From: Diphasiastrum complanatum
Taxonomy: Eukaryota; Streptophyta; Lycopodiopsida; Lycopodiales; Lycopodiaceae
Reading direction: 5' to 3'
Assembly (NCBI GenBank): GCA_029204225.1
Contig: CM055102.1
Location: forward strand, 1,638,854-1,702,853
Length of the DNA stretch: 64,000 bases
Numbering within the stretch: position 1 is the first letter of the stretch; each line of letters begins with the position of its first letter. This document shows, in pieces, positions 37,064 to 46,983 of the stretch. The notes under the pieces are model-generated. The model was not told the DNA's origin and did no database searches. It was given only the letters and a program-made list of their open reading frames with translations. A program made the translations under genes and the position numbers.

Positions 37064-37711
37064 AAAATTGTCAACTAGTAGTATTTTCCTAACTTGAGAT
37101 TTTGTAGGCCTATGGCCAAATAAAAGTTAGAGATAGGTTCATACATGTATGTAGAGGCCCAAAGTATGTGTACACTACTTTTGAGGTCACATTAATTAGA
37201 GGAGGTCGAGTGTGGAGCTCTTCTATTGGCTCATAATTTGGTGCATTCCTATTTGACCAAATTTCTAGGTATATGGGTGAATCCTATTGGACCCCAATTT
37301 TAGCCTATCATAAGACAAGTGGCCAAGAGGCACTATGGCTGCTATAAATAGCCATCTCCACGAGTATGTACACATCTCATTTTCATTCTATTGAATGAAT
37401 GTTATGCTCTTTGAAGGTCCATCTTCTTCTCTCTCACTTTTTTGTTCATATCTTGCATTCTAGCCACTAGAATTGTGATTTCTTTGTTGCTATGGCTTCA
37501 CACGTGTGAAATGCAGGTTGTAGGCTCTGAAGTACGGACAGGGACAACAAGTTTCTGTTTGTGGAAGCTTATGATCAGATTTTGATGTTTAGTTGATGTT
37601 TAGTATGCTTAACATCACAATTTCTATCATTTTTTCAATCTAGATGTGCATAACTTCCATGGCCAAGATCTTTATGAAACTTTAGCATCTTTTGGATCTG
37701 AGTTTTTCACA
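37059..37711 (+). repeat. 3' LTR of element E
   Basis: Same length as the 5' LTR, with one difference. The gag-pol stop codon falls within its first bases. CACACGTGTG is at 37499-37508. Confidence 0.95.
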
Positions 37712-37716
37712 GTAGA

Positions 37717-40700
37717 AACAACTTTACAATCTTCCATATGAAACCTTTTTAGAATAGAGTTAACATACTTTTCTTGACATATGAATGTAGATTTAGAAGT
37801 TCTAATAATCTCTATTCCTAAGATATAATGAAGTTTACCAAGATCTTGAATTTCAAACTCTCTTTTGAGTGCCATCTTGATTTCATCTATATCTAGATTG
37901 TTACCACCACTTAAGATAATGTCATCAACATAGATCAAAAGTAAAGTGATATCATTTTCATTCAATCTAAAGTAGAGAGAATGATCATACTCACTCATAA
38001 CAAAGTTTTGAGAAAGTAAGAAGGAATTGAGCTTAGCATACCAACTCCTTGGTGCTTGCTTTAGCCCATACAAACTCTTTTGGAGATAGCACACATGATT
38101 AGGCTCATCATGTGAAACATAGCCCTCGGGTTGCTCCATGTAAATATCTTCTTCAAGATCACCATTCAAGAAGGCATTAGTAACATCCATTTGCCACATA
38201 TCCCAATCATAAAGAGTTGCAAGAGAGATTAGGATTCGAATAGTTACCATCTTTGCCACGGGTGCAAAGGTCTCATCATAGTCAATACCATATTCTTGAG
38301 CATACCCCTTTGCCACCAACCTTGCCTTGTACTTGTTGATTGATCCATCTTGATTTGTCTTGATCTTGAAGATCCACTTACAACCAATTGCCTTCTTGTC
38401 CTTTGGAAGCTTTACCAACCTCCATGTGTTGCTTTTGATGAGTGCTTGATGCTCATGATCCATGGCTTGGATCCATTCCTTCTTTTGAATTGCTTCACCT
38501 ACACAAGTTGGTTCATCAAAAGAGGTAAGAAAAGCAAAGTTAGAGTTGTCCACCACTTGCTTTCCTTTTTCATCATAGGTTAGCCTTGATGGCTTAGCCC
38601 TTTGCCTTTGAGTCTTCCTTGAAGTTTGCTTTGGAGTGGCATCTCCATCTTCATCCAAGACATCTTGCACATCATGATGATTAGTAGGCACATCAACATC
38701 AACATCAACAACATTGGAAACATTCTCTTCATGAAAGATGACATCCCTACTTATGACAACTTTCTTTGTAGAAGGAATGTACACTTTGTAAGCCTTGCTT
38801 ACTTCACTATAGCCAACAAACACACCCTTCTTTGATGAAGGATCTTCTTTAGTTCTATCATCAAGTGTGATATTGACAAAACATGTACATCCAAAGATCC
38901 TACAATGCTTGACACTCGGCCTTCTACCATAAAGAACCTCATGAGGAGTTTTACCATCCAAGGAAGCACTTGTCCATCTATTACATAGATAGTTAGCACA
39001 TGCTAAAGCTTCCCCCCAAAAAGACTTAGCAAGATTAGCATGTAGTCTCATTGCCTTGGCACATTCACAAAGGGTTCTATTCTTCCTCTCGGCCACTCCA
39101 TTCTGTTGTGGAGTCCTAGGACTAGACATCTCCCTCTTAATCCCATGTGCTATACAAAAGTATTTGAACCTATTTGAGGTGTATTCCCCTCCATTATCAG
39201 ATCTTAAGCATTTGATCTTTGTATTGAATTGGTTTTCCATTTCATTCTTGAACTTGACAAATGCAGCAAACACTTCATCCTTACTTTTAAGAAGATAGAT
39301 CCAAGTATACCTACTAAAGTCATCAATGAAAGTTGCATACATCTTTGCCCCACCATTGCTAGTTGTACTAGAAGAATGAATATCAGAATGCACAAGTTGA
39401 AAAGCTTCTTTAGATCTAGAAGTAGATCTAGAATAAGCAAGTCTATGAGATTTGGACAAGGCACAATGTTCACAAACACTATTGTTTGCAACAAGACTTT
39501 TAGGGAGACCAAGAACAAGCTCTTTCTTTGCCATTACCTCCAAAGATTTGAAGTTGGGATGGCCCAACCTCTTGTGCCAAACTTCTTGGTTTGTCAATTG
39601 CTCCCTAGCCATACATCCTTCATGATTAGAGATCACACATGCATCAAGCTTGAAAAGTTTACCATGCCTCCTACCTTGAGCAATCAAGGATCCACATTTA
39701 CTTATCAAACATGCATCTCCAATGAACTCCACATCAAGTCCTTTGTCAATCATTTGACTTACACTAAGCAAATTCTTAGTGATTGAAGGAATGTACAAAA
39801 CATTTTCAAGATTTGCTTTCCTATTTGTTGAAAGGGAAATAGGAATAGTGCCTATGCCTTTGATGTCACATTGACCATCATTTGCAGTGTAGATGATGTT
39901 ACCTTCTCCCTCATAAGACAATAAGGATGTAAAGTATTCCTTATGTCTTGTCATGTGAGATGAGGCTCCACTATCAATCCACCAAGGATCATTATCATCT
40001 ATGTTGGCTAACAAACTTGAAGTCATAACAAGTGATTCACATGTGTTATGTTCTTCCTCATCTATTGTAAGATTTCCTTGCCTCTCTCCTTGCTCTCTTT
40101 TCTTCTTATAACATTCATTTGCAAAATGACCTTTTATCCCACAATAAAAGCACTTGAACTTTGACTTATTGTTCTTAGTAGAAGAGGAAGAGGAAGAGTG
40201 ATCATCATGATCAAAGTTACCACCTTTGGACCATTTCCCTTTGCCTTTACCTTTGCCCTTGAATTTGCCTTTTGTGAAGAAGGCCTCTTCACCTCCACCT
40301 TGCAAGGATGCACCATCAAGCTTTGATTGCAACCTATGTTCTTCAGCCAATAAGATTTCTTGCAAGTCAACCACACTTGGCAAGACTCTTTGAATGGCAA
40401 AACTTTGCACAAGGTTAGCATGTTCATTTAGCAAACCATTCAACATAACTTGGACTATTTCACCATCTTTTATGTTCTCATCAATGCATGCTAAATCATC
40501 ACTTAGGGACTTAACTCTCAAGATAAATGCATGAGCACTTTCACCCTCTCTTTGCCTACTAGAAAATATTTGTCTCCTTAGGGTCAATACCCTAGATGTG
40601 GACTTTGATTCAAAGAGCTTCTTTAAGGCATTCCATGCCTCACTTGCACTTTGACACTTTCCAACTTCCTTGAGAAGTTCATTTGTAACATTCATTTTAA

Positions 40701-40899
40701 TGATATGAAGAGCCCTTTTGGCCTTCTTATCAAACCTTTGTTGCTCTTGAAGTGTGAGAGGTCTCTCTTCAATTTCTGCAACTATGTCCATGAGTTCATT
40801 CAACTCAAGTAAGGACTCCATCCTCACTTTCCAAGTAGAGTAGTTTGATGAACTCAACCTTTCACTAGACTCTAGCATGATCCCACCATTGGAAGCCAT
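37717..40899 (-). pseudogene. Element D gag-pol, interrupted by E
   Basis: An open minus-strand frame of about 1,061 codons from the D ATG at 40899 to the E insertion. It holds gag (starting MASNGGIMLESSERLSSSNY), zinc knuckle CFYCGIKGHFANEC, protease WWIDSGASSHMT, the integrase HHCC module and core (HSDIHS, RSDNGGEYTSNRF, QQNGVAERKNR) and RT through YVDDIILSG to RFHMEDCKVV. The frame runs a few codons into E before stopping. The remaining RT/RNase H lies at 31845-31079 in register, so D was coding-competent up to its RNase H homopolymer shift when E inserted. Confidence 0.92.
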
Positions 40900-42071
40900 G
40901 ATTCTAATGTTTCTTCAACTTTTAGGTTCTGTCCTAAAGCACTTAGCACTCACTTTTCTCTCAACAAATGATAGATAAAGAGATATATGAAGATTTAGGA
41001 CCCTAAAACACTTCTATCTTGAACCTAGATGGTTTCCAAGCATAGAAAGGAAGATTGAAACACATGCAACACTTTGCACACACTAAGAATGGATTACAAA
41101 ATCAAACCAACCTGAACACACTCTTGCTTAAGCTCTCAAACTTTCCAGCAAGTGACCAAATCAAGTTATGGTGTGAAGAGTTACTTGCATTCTTAGAAAA
41201 TACCCAAAACTAGGATGCCAAGATTACCTAGTAATGAACAAACTTGATCAACATATGATCAACACACTAAGATATTGATTCAACCTGTAAAACCACATGT
41301 AAACCACACTTCTAAAAGTTTATAAACTCCAGCAAGTGATAAATACAAGATTTAGAGGTGAATGAATGAGCACACTTAGTGAATCACAAGACTAGCTTCA
41401 CTATCTTGTCAAATCTTGGTGTTTAGATGTAGATCTAAGATCACTTCACATGAGAATGTTCCTCAACCTGTTAAGAACCTGAAAACACACTTGCATAATG
41501 GTTAACACCTTCCAGAAAATGCTCCAATCAAATTACATAAGGAGAGTTACTTACATGCTCAACAAAGTACACCAAAATTTATGCCAAAATTGATGACAAT
41601 CTTTACAATATGCTCTTCACAATGGAGCTTACAATATGTTCACCCAAAAAAGGGGATCTTTCATCCAAATGGGAGCTTTGCTCAGCCTTTAGGAGAATTA
41701 CAACTCACTCAAAAGAGCATTTGTCATCCACTTAAGGAGAATTTTCATCCACTTAAGGAGAGTGTTCATCCAAGAATGGAGATTGTCAACAATAAGTTTG
41801 AAAAGAACATTGTTAGTATTGAATATGCACAAGCCTCACAATCACAAATGATTAGGTGTTATGATCTAATCCAAAATAGTTTCTTTTCAGCCTCTGATCT
41901 TCAATAGACCTGAAATATGCTTTTGATCCACAAGTTCAACTCACAAAACAAAGGTTAGTAAGATTTGATCAACAAAGCAATGCAAAATCATGCTAGAACT
42001 TGATCAAACATCCAAATATCACCAAAAATGGAATACTTACTGTAAATAGAAGCCAACCAGCTCTGATACCA
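40900..42071 (-). other. Untranslated leader and primer site of element D
   Basis: About 1.2 kb between the gag start and the 5' LTR. The primer site is the minus-strand TGGTATCAGAGC at 42060-42071. A plus-strand frame at 41581-41907 contains short imperfect repeats (catccacttaaggagaat, repeated), which suggest a leader tandem repeat rather than a gene. Confidence 0.6.
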
Positions 42072-42726
42072 TGTGAAAAATACAGATCCTAAGTGGATCT
42101 AAACTCCAAGATCATTGGCTTGAATGCTTGCACTCCAAACTACATAAGCTAGGAATTGGCAACACATTCTATGCTACCTAGAATGCAAAGAACTTGATCA
42201 AAAAGCATTTATCACAAATGGAAACTTCCATAAACATCAAGTGCGGCCCAAAATAGCATTATACAGTCCATAATACATCAGCCTATTACTTTTGGAAAGC
42301 ACCTAAGATCATACACAATAGCTTGAAGACAATACACACAACAATGCTCTCAATGGAGGAAGAAACAATGACAATGATCTATTGATCTCAATGAAGCATA
42401 CAAAAGGTTTCTCCAACCTGTTTTCCACGACTTCCCTACTATTTATGGATGAGGAAGATGACTCTCTCTCCTCTCTCTAGAAGGTACTTGACCCTAGATA
42501 TTCCCTATATAGGAAAAATAGCTAAAAATGGCTTATATGACCAAAATACATCAAAATGGTCTCATTTTGAAGGGTATGAAGTTTGACACTTCATCATACT
42601 GAAAAAATACAGTAAATAAAAACATTGTGGCCTGTTTCACACGTGTGAAACTCCAGAACCAAAACTATTTACAATTTTAGCCAATTTAGGCCTCAAACTA
42701 GCTAGGAAATGTTGACAATTTTCACA
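42072..42726 (-). repeat. 5' LTR of element D
   Basis: 655 bp, TGTGAAAAATAC...ATTTTCACA. It differs from the 3' LTR at about three sites (tattac versus taccac; gttttcc versus gttctcc). CACACGTGTG is at 42638-42647. Confidence 0.9.
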
Positions 42727-42739
42727 TCAAACAAGTTTT

Positions 42740-43857
42740 AAAAGAAAATCATGACATTCTATTTTGGATTTTTAGTAAAACAGAATATCCAGAGATAATT
42801 AAGAATCATATGAGCGACACACCACTCAATGTTCCTGGAATAGGTGATTTTAAGGTGGAATGACATTTGGCTAGAAACCTGAAGTCGTTGAAGTGCATGT
42901 TCAACGTCTCACATGGAGCAGATTCAAAACATCCATGCCTCTATTGCATAAAAATTACACATGACATGTTGAAGAGCACAAGAGTTTCAAGGGATATAGA
43001 AGATCCGACTTGGAAACCAGTATTACCGATTCCGCTTAAAAATGTTCACATTTGTACACTACATGGAGAGGTTAGAACTATTGAAAAATAGATATACCTT
43101 CATATTTGGCTTGCTTGGAATACTAAGCCAGAGTCATTAGCCAAAAAGACAATAGCTCGATTGGAAGAAGTTTTATCAAAATCAAGACTTCATAAAGGAC
43201 ACGTTAGAATACAAAAGGACGAGAAGCTTTCAGGGAAAACGGGAAACATCCCATGCAAACCAAGTATTGGAGGATCCAAAGCTCGTCATTTCTTATCAAA
43301 TCTTTCTGGAAAACCAATTAAAATCCAGTACTCAATTTGGATACTCAATGCCACAAAGGATTTTGAAGAAAAAGGAACAACGAGGATTAAAAAGTTGAAG
43401 TCTGGACAAAGCTTGACAACATGGTCAAATTGCTCAGAAAAGATAAACTGTCTGATACTGATGTCCTACTAATTGAGAAATCAACAATTGAGTCTGTGGA
43501 TTCAGTTAAAGACACTTGGGGTGAAGATCATATTACGCATTCTATGGTAAATCTCTTTTCAATGTAACTAACTCTTCGATTTATAATCTCATTGCACATA
43601 TGCTAAATTTAAAATGATTAATATGACAATATTTTGTATCTCTGATATTGCAGCACATTTTACGACATCATGCATTATTTTGTGCGAAAGCTTACGGTAA
43701 TCTAAGTATTTGGTCATCACAAAGAATGGAGAAATTGCATTGGCAAGCCAGAGCAGCATTTCATCGAAATACACAACACGGTGGAACATCTCAAAAAAAT
43801 AGTTACATCATCCAGCTATTTCAATGGTTCTACAAGCATATTCAAATCTGATATAAA
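42740..43857 (+). pseudogene. Relic of an unrecognised multi-exon gene with a CLYC motif
   Basis: The plus frame starts abruptly after element D and reads FSKTEYPEIIKNHMSDTPL, GIGDFKVE, TGA at 42861, then ARNLKSLKCMFNVSHGADSK, HPCLYC. A second in-frame stop (TAG at 43089) precedes IYLHIWLAWNTKPESLAKK and GNIPCKPSIGGSKARHFLSN. After a frame change and a likely intron (about 43547-43653, GTAAAT...TTGCAG) the last exon reads HILRHHALFCAKAYGNLSIW, QRMEKLHWQARAAFHRNTQHGG and FQWFYKHIQI, then stop. Cys-pair, HGG and tryptophan patterns suggest a conserved family, perhaps one linked to DNA transposons, but I cannot name it. It is broken at 5' and by stops. Confidence 0.55.
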
Positions 43858-44014
43858 ACTAGATTAACAAATTATCACAAATTTAGAAAGGCGTGCAAAT
43901 TTATAGATGAAAATAATATTGATGCAAGACTCAACCCATAGTAATTTTCATGATATCAAACGAAAAAAGTATATGTATTATATCGCATCATTTCAAGTAC
44001 AATGCAAGGCAAAA
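43858..44014. other. Spacer between convergent gene relics
   Basis: AT-rich sequence between the 3' ends of the plus-strand CLYC relic and the minus-strand unknown gene. It should hold both 3' UTRs. Nothing specific is visible. Confidence 0.4.
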
Positions 44015-45332
44015 TCATTGTTTCTCTTTGTCTTTAATGATCAGCTTTGTTGTGTGGTCATGAAGAAATTTTTTTCTATCATATGAATCTAGAAAGTCAA
44101 TCAATCTTCTTTTGCTGAAGTCAATATATCCAGAGAAAACAACTAAGGAGGATGACCTTTTCGGAACTTCCTCAGCTACATAGCCAAATACTTTTATGAC
44201 AATGTCTCTCTTCACAAAAATAATTTTATTTGTATTTAGAGGGTATTTATGCCCGTTAGAGAAATAGGATAACACTTTAATTGCCATTATTACTATCACA
44301 GCATCTGAAGAAAATTTGCTATGATGAATGCAAATCTCTTTATCTACAAAGCACTTCAAATAATTGGACAGGGATGAATCCCTTTGTCGTGATCCTTGGC
44401 CTTCCCTCAAATATCCATGCCTTGTTGCAAAGGCATCCACCTCCACAGTAGCCTGTAAAATACGAGCAAAGGTCACATGTCTTGAAAAAAAAAATAACTA
44501 TATTTGAATGAAAATCTCATTAAGATAAAACTAGATTTACCTACCAAATCATGCTCATCAGCTTCAATAAGTGCAGTAGTATGTAGATCATGACCAGCAA
44601 CAATGGTCGTCAAAGTAGTGGATGGACTAGTTTCTGAAGATTGTGACACATATCTGCTCTGGATTTTCAGAAATTCCTCCTCACAGGGCAAATTTGTCTG
44701 GTATACCCTGCTTTCAGACATGATTGACTGCAGTGCTTCAGTCCCATCTATCCATTCATCTCCATCTTTGTAATCAATAGAAGCATGTACATCATCATCA
44801 CCATCGAGATCTATGAAGTCCCCGAATTCTTTGATGAAATTAGACAAAATTGATAATATTTCGTCCTCCCTCAGAGCAAGAACATCTCCAACATCATTCA
44901 GTGAGAGGTATGACACTGTTCATGTAATACACTAGCAAATTGAGGAGAGTCTTGGTTTTGTCATATGGATTCATGTCAGATAAGGAAGAAACGGACAATG
45001 CACGAGACTCGGCTGGGTCGTACATTGATGCCAATCTTGCCTCCTTGTCAGCACCTAAGACGTCATCAACAATAGTTGACTCTGATATCACAGAATCAAT
45101 TGATGATGAGGATGAATCGTAGATTATCCATTATCAACATAGACTGATTCAGGCTATCATAATACTCTTTATACAACGCTTGAAAATAGGATTTATGTTC
45201 TGATCCAAACCTCTCAATATCAAAAGATATATTAAAATATGTCTTATAGTGACCTATGTAGTTACCAACACCGGATTCAATGAGGAAGGCGTGCAACGCA
45301 GAATCAAAAGTATTAGAGGATGAGGCAACCAT
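44015..45332 (-). pseudogene. Unknown spliced gene relic, leftward member of the divergent pair
   Basis: The likely start is the ATG at 45332 (MVASSSNTFDSALHAFLIES), immediately downstream of the dyad-repeat leader. Coding sequence passes through three phases without a plausible intron at the changes (near 45,120 and 44,910), so frameshifts are likely. The segments include RFGSEHKSYFQALYKEYYDS, STIVDDVLGADKEARLASM and LREDEILSILSNFIKEFGDF with an acidic DLDGDDD stretch. A clean GT-AG intron (44544-44453, 92 bp) joins HDL to ATVEVDAFATRHGYLREG, and the last exon ends at 44015. The frames are long for decayed DNA. No known domain is seen. Confidence 0.5.
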
Positions 45333-45358
45333 CTCGAAAGTATGACCAGTAGGGCCAA

Positions 45359-45509
45359 GTATCGCTACGATGCGAGGTGGCAGGGAGTAAGAAGACAATC
45401 AGGCAATCCTCGCATGATGGCGATATTGGTGAATGACCTGATATCGGAACGATGCGAGGGATCCAAGATCGTCTAGAATCTGTGAAATATTCTCGCATGG
45501 TAGTGATAC
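45359..45509. repeat. Left dyad-repeat array (4 motifs) in the leader
   Basis: Four copies of an 18-19 bp motif with consensus RTATCGCYAYSATGCGAG in alternating orientation: 45359-45376 (+), 45409-45426 (-), 45440-45458 (+), 45492-45509 (-). Spacers are 32, 13 and 33 bp. The array lies between a minus-strand TATA (about 45600) and the ATG at 45332, so it is in the 5' leader of the leftward gene. Confidence 0.9.
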
Positions 45510-45596
45510 TGCAAAGAAATAGTAGTGTTCGAACACCAAGAGCTACAAGGAGTGAAAATCCAAAACCTAGCAAAATGTTTTAACTGATCAAACAAC

Positions 45597-45608
45597 ATTT
45601 ATATAGCT
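45597..45608 (-). promoter_or_regulatory. TATA box of the leftward gene
   Basis: Minus strand GCTATATAAATG. It is about 270 bp upstream of the ATG at 45332 with the four-motif array between them, mirroring the rightward gene. Confidence 0.55.
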
Positions 45609-45639
45609 AAAACCAATAAAATCCAAGCCGTACACTCGT

Positions 45640-46060
45640 CGATCCAACAACAGAGCAGATCTATGACACATAATACAACCGTCCACATGTGTGAGACCAC
45701 ACGTGCTACAATACGCGTCAATCTGCCATTCGGCCACGTTCCCACACGTGCGAGCTAACACGTATTAGAACACACATCACCAAACCATTCAACCATGTGG
45801 CCACATGTGTAAGTTCACACGTGCGGATACAGGAGTGTGGACCCCACACGTCAGGTACTGATTGGGCCACGTGACCACACGTGCGAGCCTATAAGTGCAA
45901 GAACACATGTCGCTGATCCATTCGGGCACGTGTCACCACATGGGATCCCACACGTGTTGATCCAGACATGCAGTTTCACACATGCGTATACAGACGTGTG
46001 GTTTCACATGTCAGCTACTGACTGGGCCACGTGTCGCTGGTATTCACACATGCCAACTTT
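45640..46060. promoter_or_regulatory. G-box-rich core between divergent promoters
   Basis: At least eight CACGTG hexamers, most within CCACACGTGY or GGCCACGTG contexts, plus many CACATGTG and ACACGT near-copies, in about 400 bp. CACGTG is the G-box bound by plant bZIP and bHLH factors. The sequence is more GC-rich than its surroundings and consists of loosely repeated units (gatccattcgggcacgtg, ctgactgggccacgtg). Confidence 0.7.
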
Positions 46061-46066
46061 TTTCTC

Positions 46067-46075
46067 CTATATAAG
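46067..46075 (+). promoter_or_regulatory. TATA box of the rightward gene
   Basis: CTATATAAG on the plus strand, about 300 bp upstream of the ATG at 46372, with the six-motif array in between. Confidence 0.55.
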
Positions 46076-46120
46076 TCCATTCCCGAGGATTGTACAGGTT
46101 TTCACGTAATTTGCATTCGT

Positions 46121-46363
46121 GATATCGCCATCACGCGAGCGACCTCGTCCCCAAGCCTATTCCTTACACCCTCTCGCGTCATAGCGATATCAGCCTGACT
46201 TTTCCAGTATCGCCACCACGCGAGCCCCTACCTCTCCCCACTTGACTTTGTCACTCTCTCACATCGTAGCGATATCACCCTTAGAGTTCTCAGTGTCGCC
46301 ATTACGCGAGATAATCTAGCTCTCTCTTCTATTGTGTCTTTGTCCTCACATGGTATAGATATC
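46121..46363. repeat. Right dyad-repeat array (6 motifs) in the leader
   Basis: Six copies of the same motif in strict alternation: 46121-46139 (+, GATATCGCCATCACGCGAG), 46173-46191 (-), 46207-46224 (+), 46258-46276 (-), 46293-46310 (+), 46345-46363 (-). Spacers are 33, 15, 33, 16 and 34 bp, a period of about 85 bp. The array ends 8 bp before the ATG at 46372. Neighbouring motifs are complementary (17 of 19 for the first pair), so a transcript would fold into serial stems. Confidence 0.92.
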
Positions 46364-46371
46364 CGGCCTCA

Positions 46372-46983
46372 ATGGCTCGGACGAAACAAACCGCTAGGCT
46401 TGTCATTTTTGTTCAACCGTCCCGTCCCCAAACATCTAAACTCGTACGTCCGCAAAGACACGAAAGACCTCGCCGTCCATGGTTGAGGGACATCAGGGCC
46501 TTGTAGAGGAGCACCAAACTTTTGATCCCGAAAGCAGCCTTCTACCGGGCTGTGAGGGAGGTTACACAAGATATGACCACCCATCTGCCCTATGCAGTGA
46601 GGTGGAATATCACTACATTGGAGGCCCTCCATAGTACATATGAGGACTTCCAGGCAAAATTGTTTGAGGATTTGATGTTGTGTTCCATTAATGGCAAGAG
46701 GGTGACACTGATGCCCAAGGACATGCTTCTTGTCATGAGGCTTCAAAACACCTATGACAACATTTTTAAGTCTGGCTTCACACAAAGGCAAGTTCCTCTT
46801 GAAAGGGGGCCAGTCCCACTCCGCAAAAAGAGAAAGCAAGCATATCCCAAGCGTTCGCAACCCAAGCCCATGTCTCCCAGCTCTTCACCCTCACCTCCTC
46901 CCATTAGAAAAGATCTGGCTAGTACGTCCGCAATTCCACTGGTTGAGAGTCCTCTCCTAACCCCTGATTGTTCAACTGCATGA
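46372..46983 (+). pseudogene. Divergent histone H3-like gene
   Basis: The ATG opens MARTKQTAR, identical to the start of canonical H3, then departs (LVIFVQPSRP replaces the K9/S10 region). WLRDIRAL aligns with the H3 LREIR segment; a TAG stop at 46504 follows. The frame then continues STKLLIPKAAFYRAVREV, TQDM, LEALHSTYEDFQAKLFED, LCSINGKRVTLMPKDM, which follows the H3 histone fold from alpha-N to alpha-3 (canonical [39 protein letters not shown]). A basic, Pro/Ser-rich extension with RKKRKQ ends at 46981. It may be a decayed H3 variant or an H3 sequence acquired by a mobile element. Strong divergence plus the retained tail is odd. Confidence 0.8.

Larger units (their letters stand above)
31851..37711 (+). 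mobile_element. Intact young copia element E
   Basis: A complete LTR retrotransposon of 5,861 bp: LTRs 31851-32503 and 37059-37711 (653 bp each), PBS at 32504, one gag-pol ORF, and purine tract ttgaagagggag just before the 3' LTR. TSD gtaga at 31846-31850 and 37712-37716. By direct comparison the LTRs differ only at 32339 (g) versus 37547 (a). It sits within the RT/RNase H region of D, in opposite orientation. Confidence 0.97.
30429..42726 (-). mobile_element. Copia element D, split by element E
   Basis: Minus-strand order: 5' LTR (42726-42072), primer site, gag-pol (40899-37717), then after element E the rest of RT/RNase H (31845-31079) and 3' LTR (31083-30429). The two 655-bp LTRs differ at about three positions, so D is young. 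Bases flanking D are tttca on the left and tcaaa on the right, so there is no TSD. Confidence 0.9.

Noticed and set aside
34111-40427. Several 60-185 codon ORFs opposite to E and D
   Set aside because: All are antisense or alternative-frame shadows of the copia polyproteins.
41581-41907. 108-codon plus-strand ORF with repeated HPLKE-type units
   Set aside because: Lies in the untranslated leader of element D, arises from a short tandem repeat, and is on the opposite strand.
45640-46310. CRISPR-like array
   Set aside because: Repeats alternate in orientation, spacers are short and similar in length but the context is eukaryotic with TATA boxes; no cas genes.
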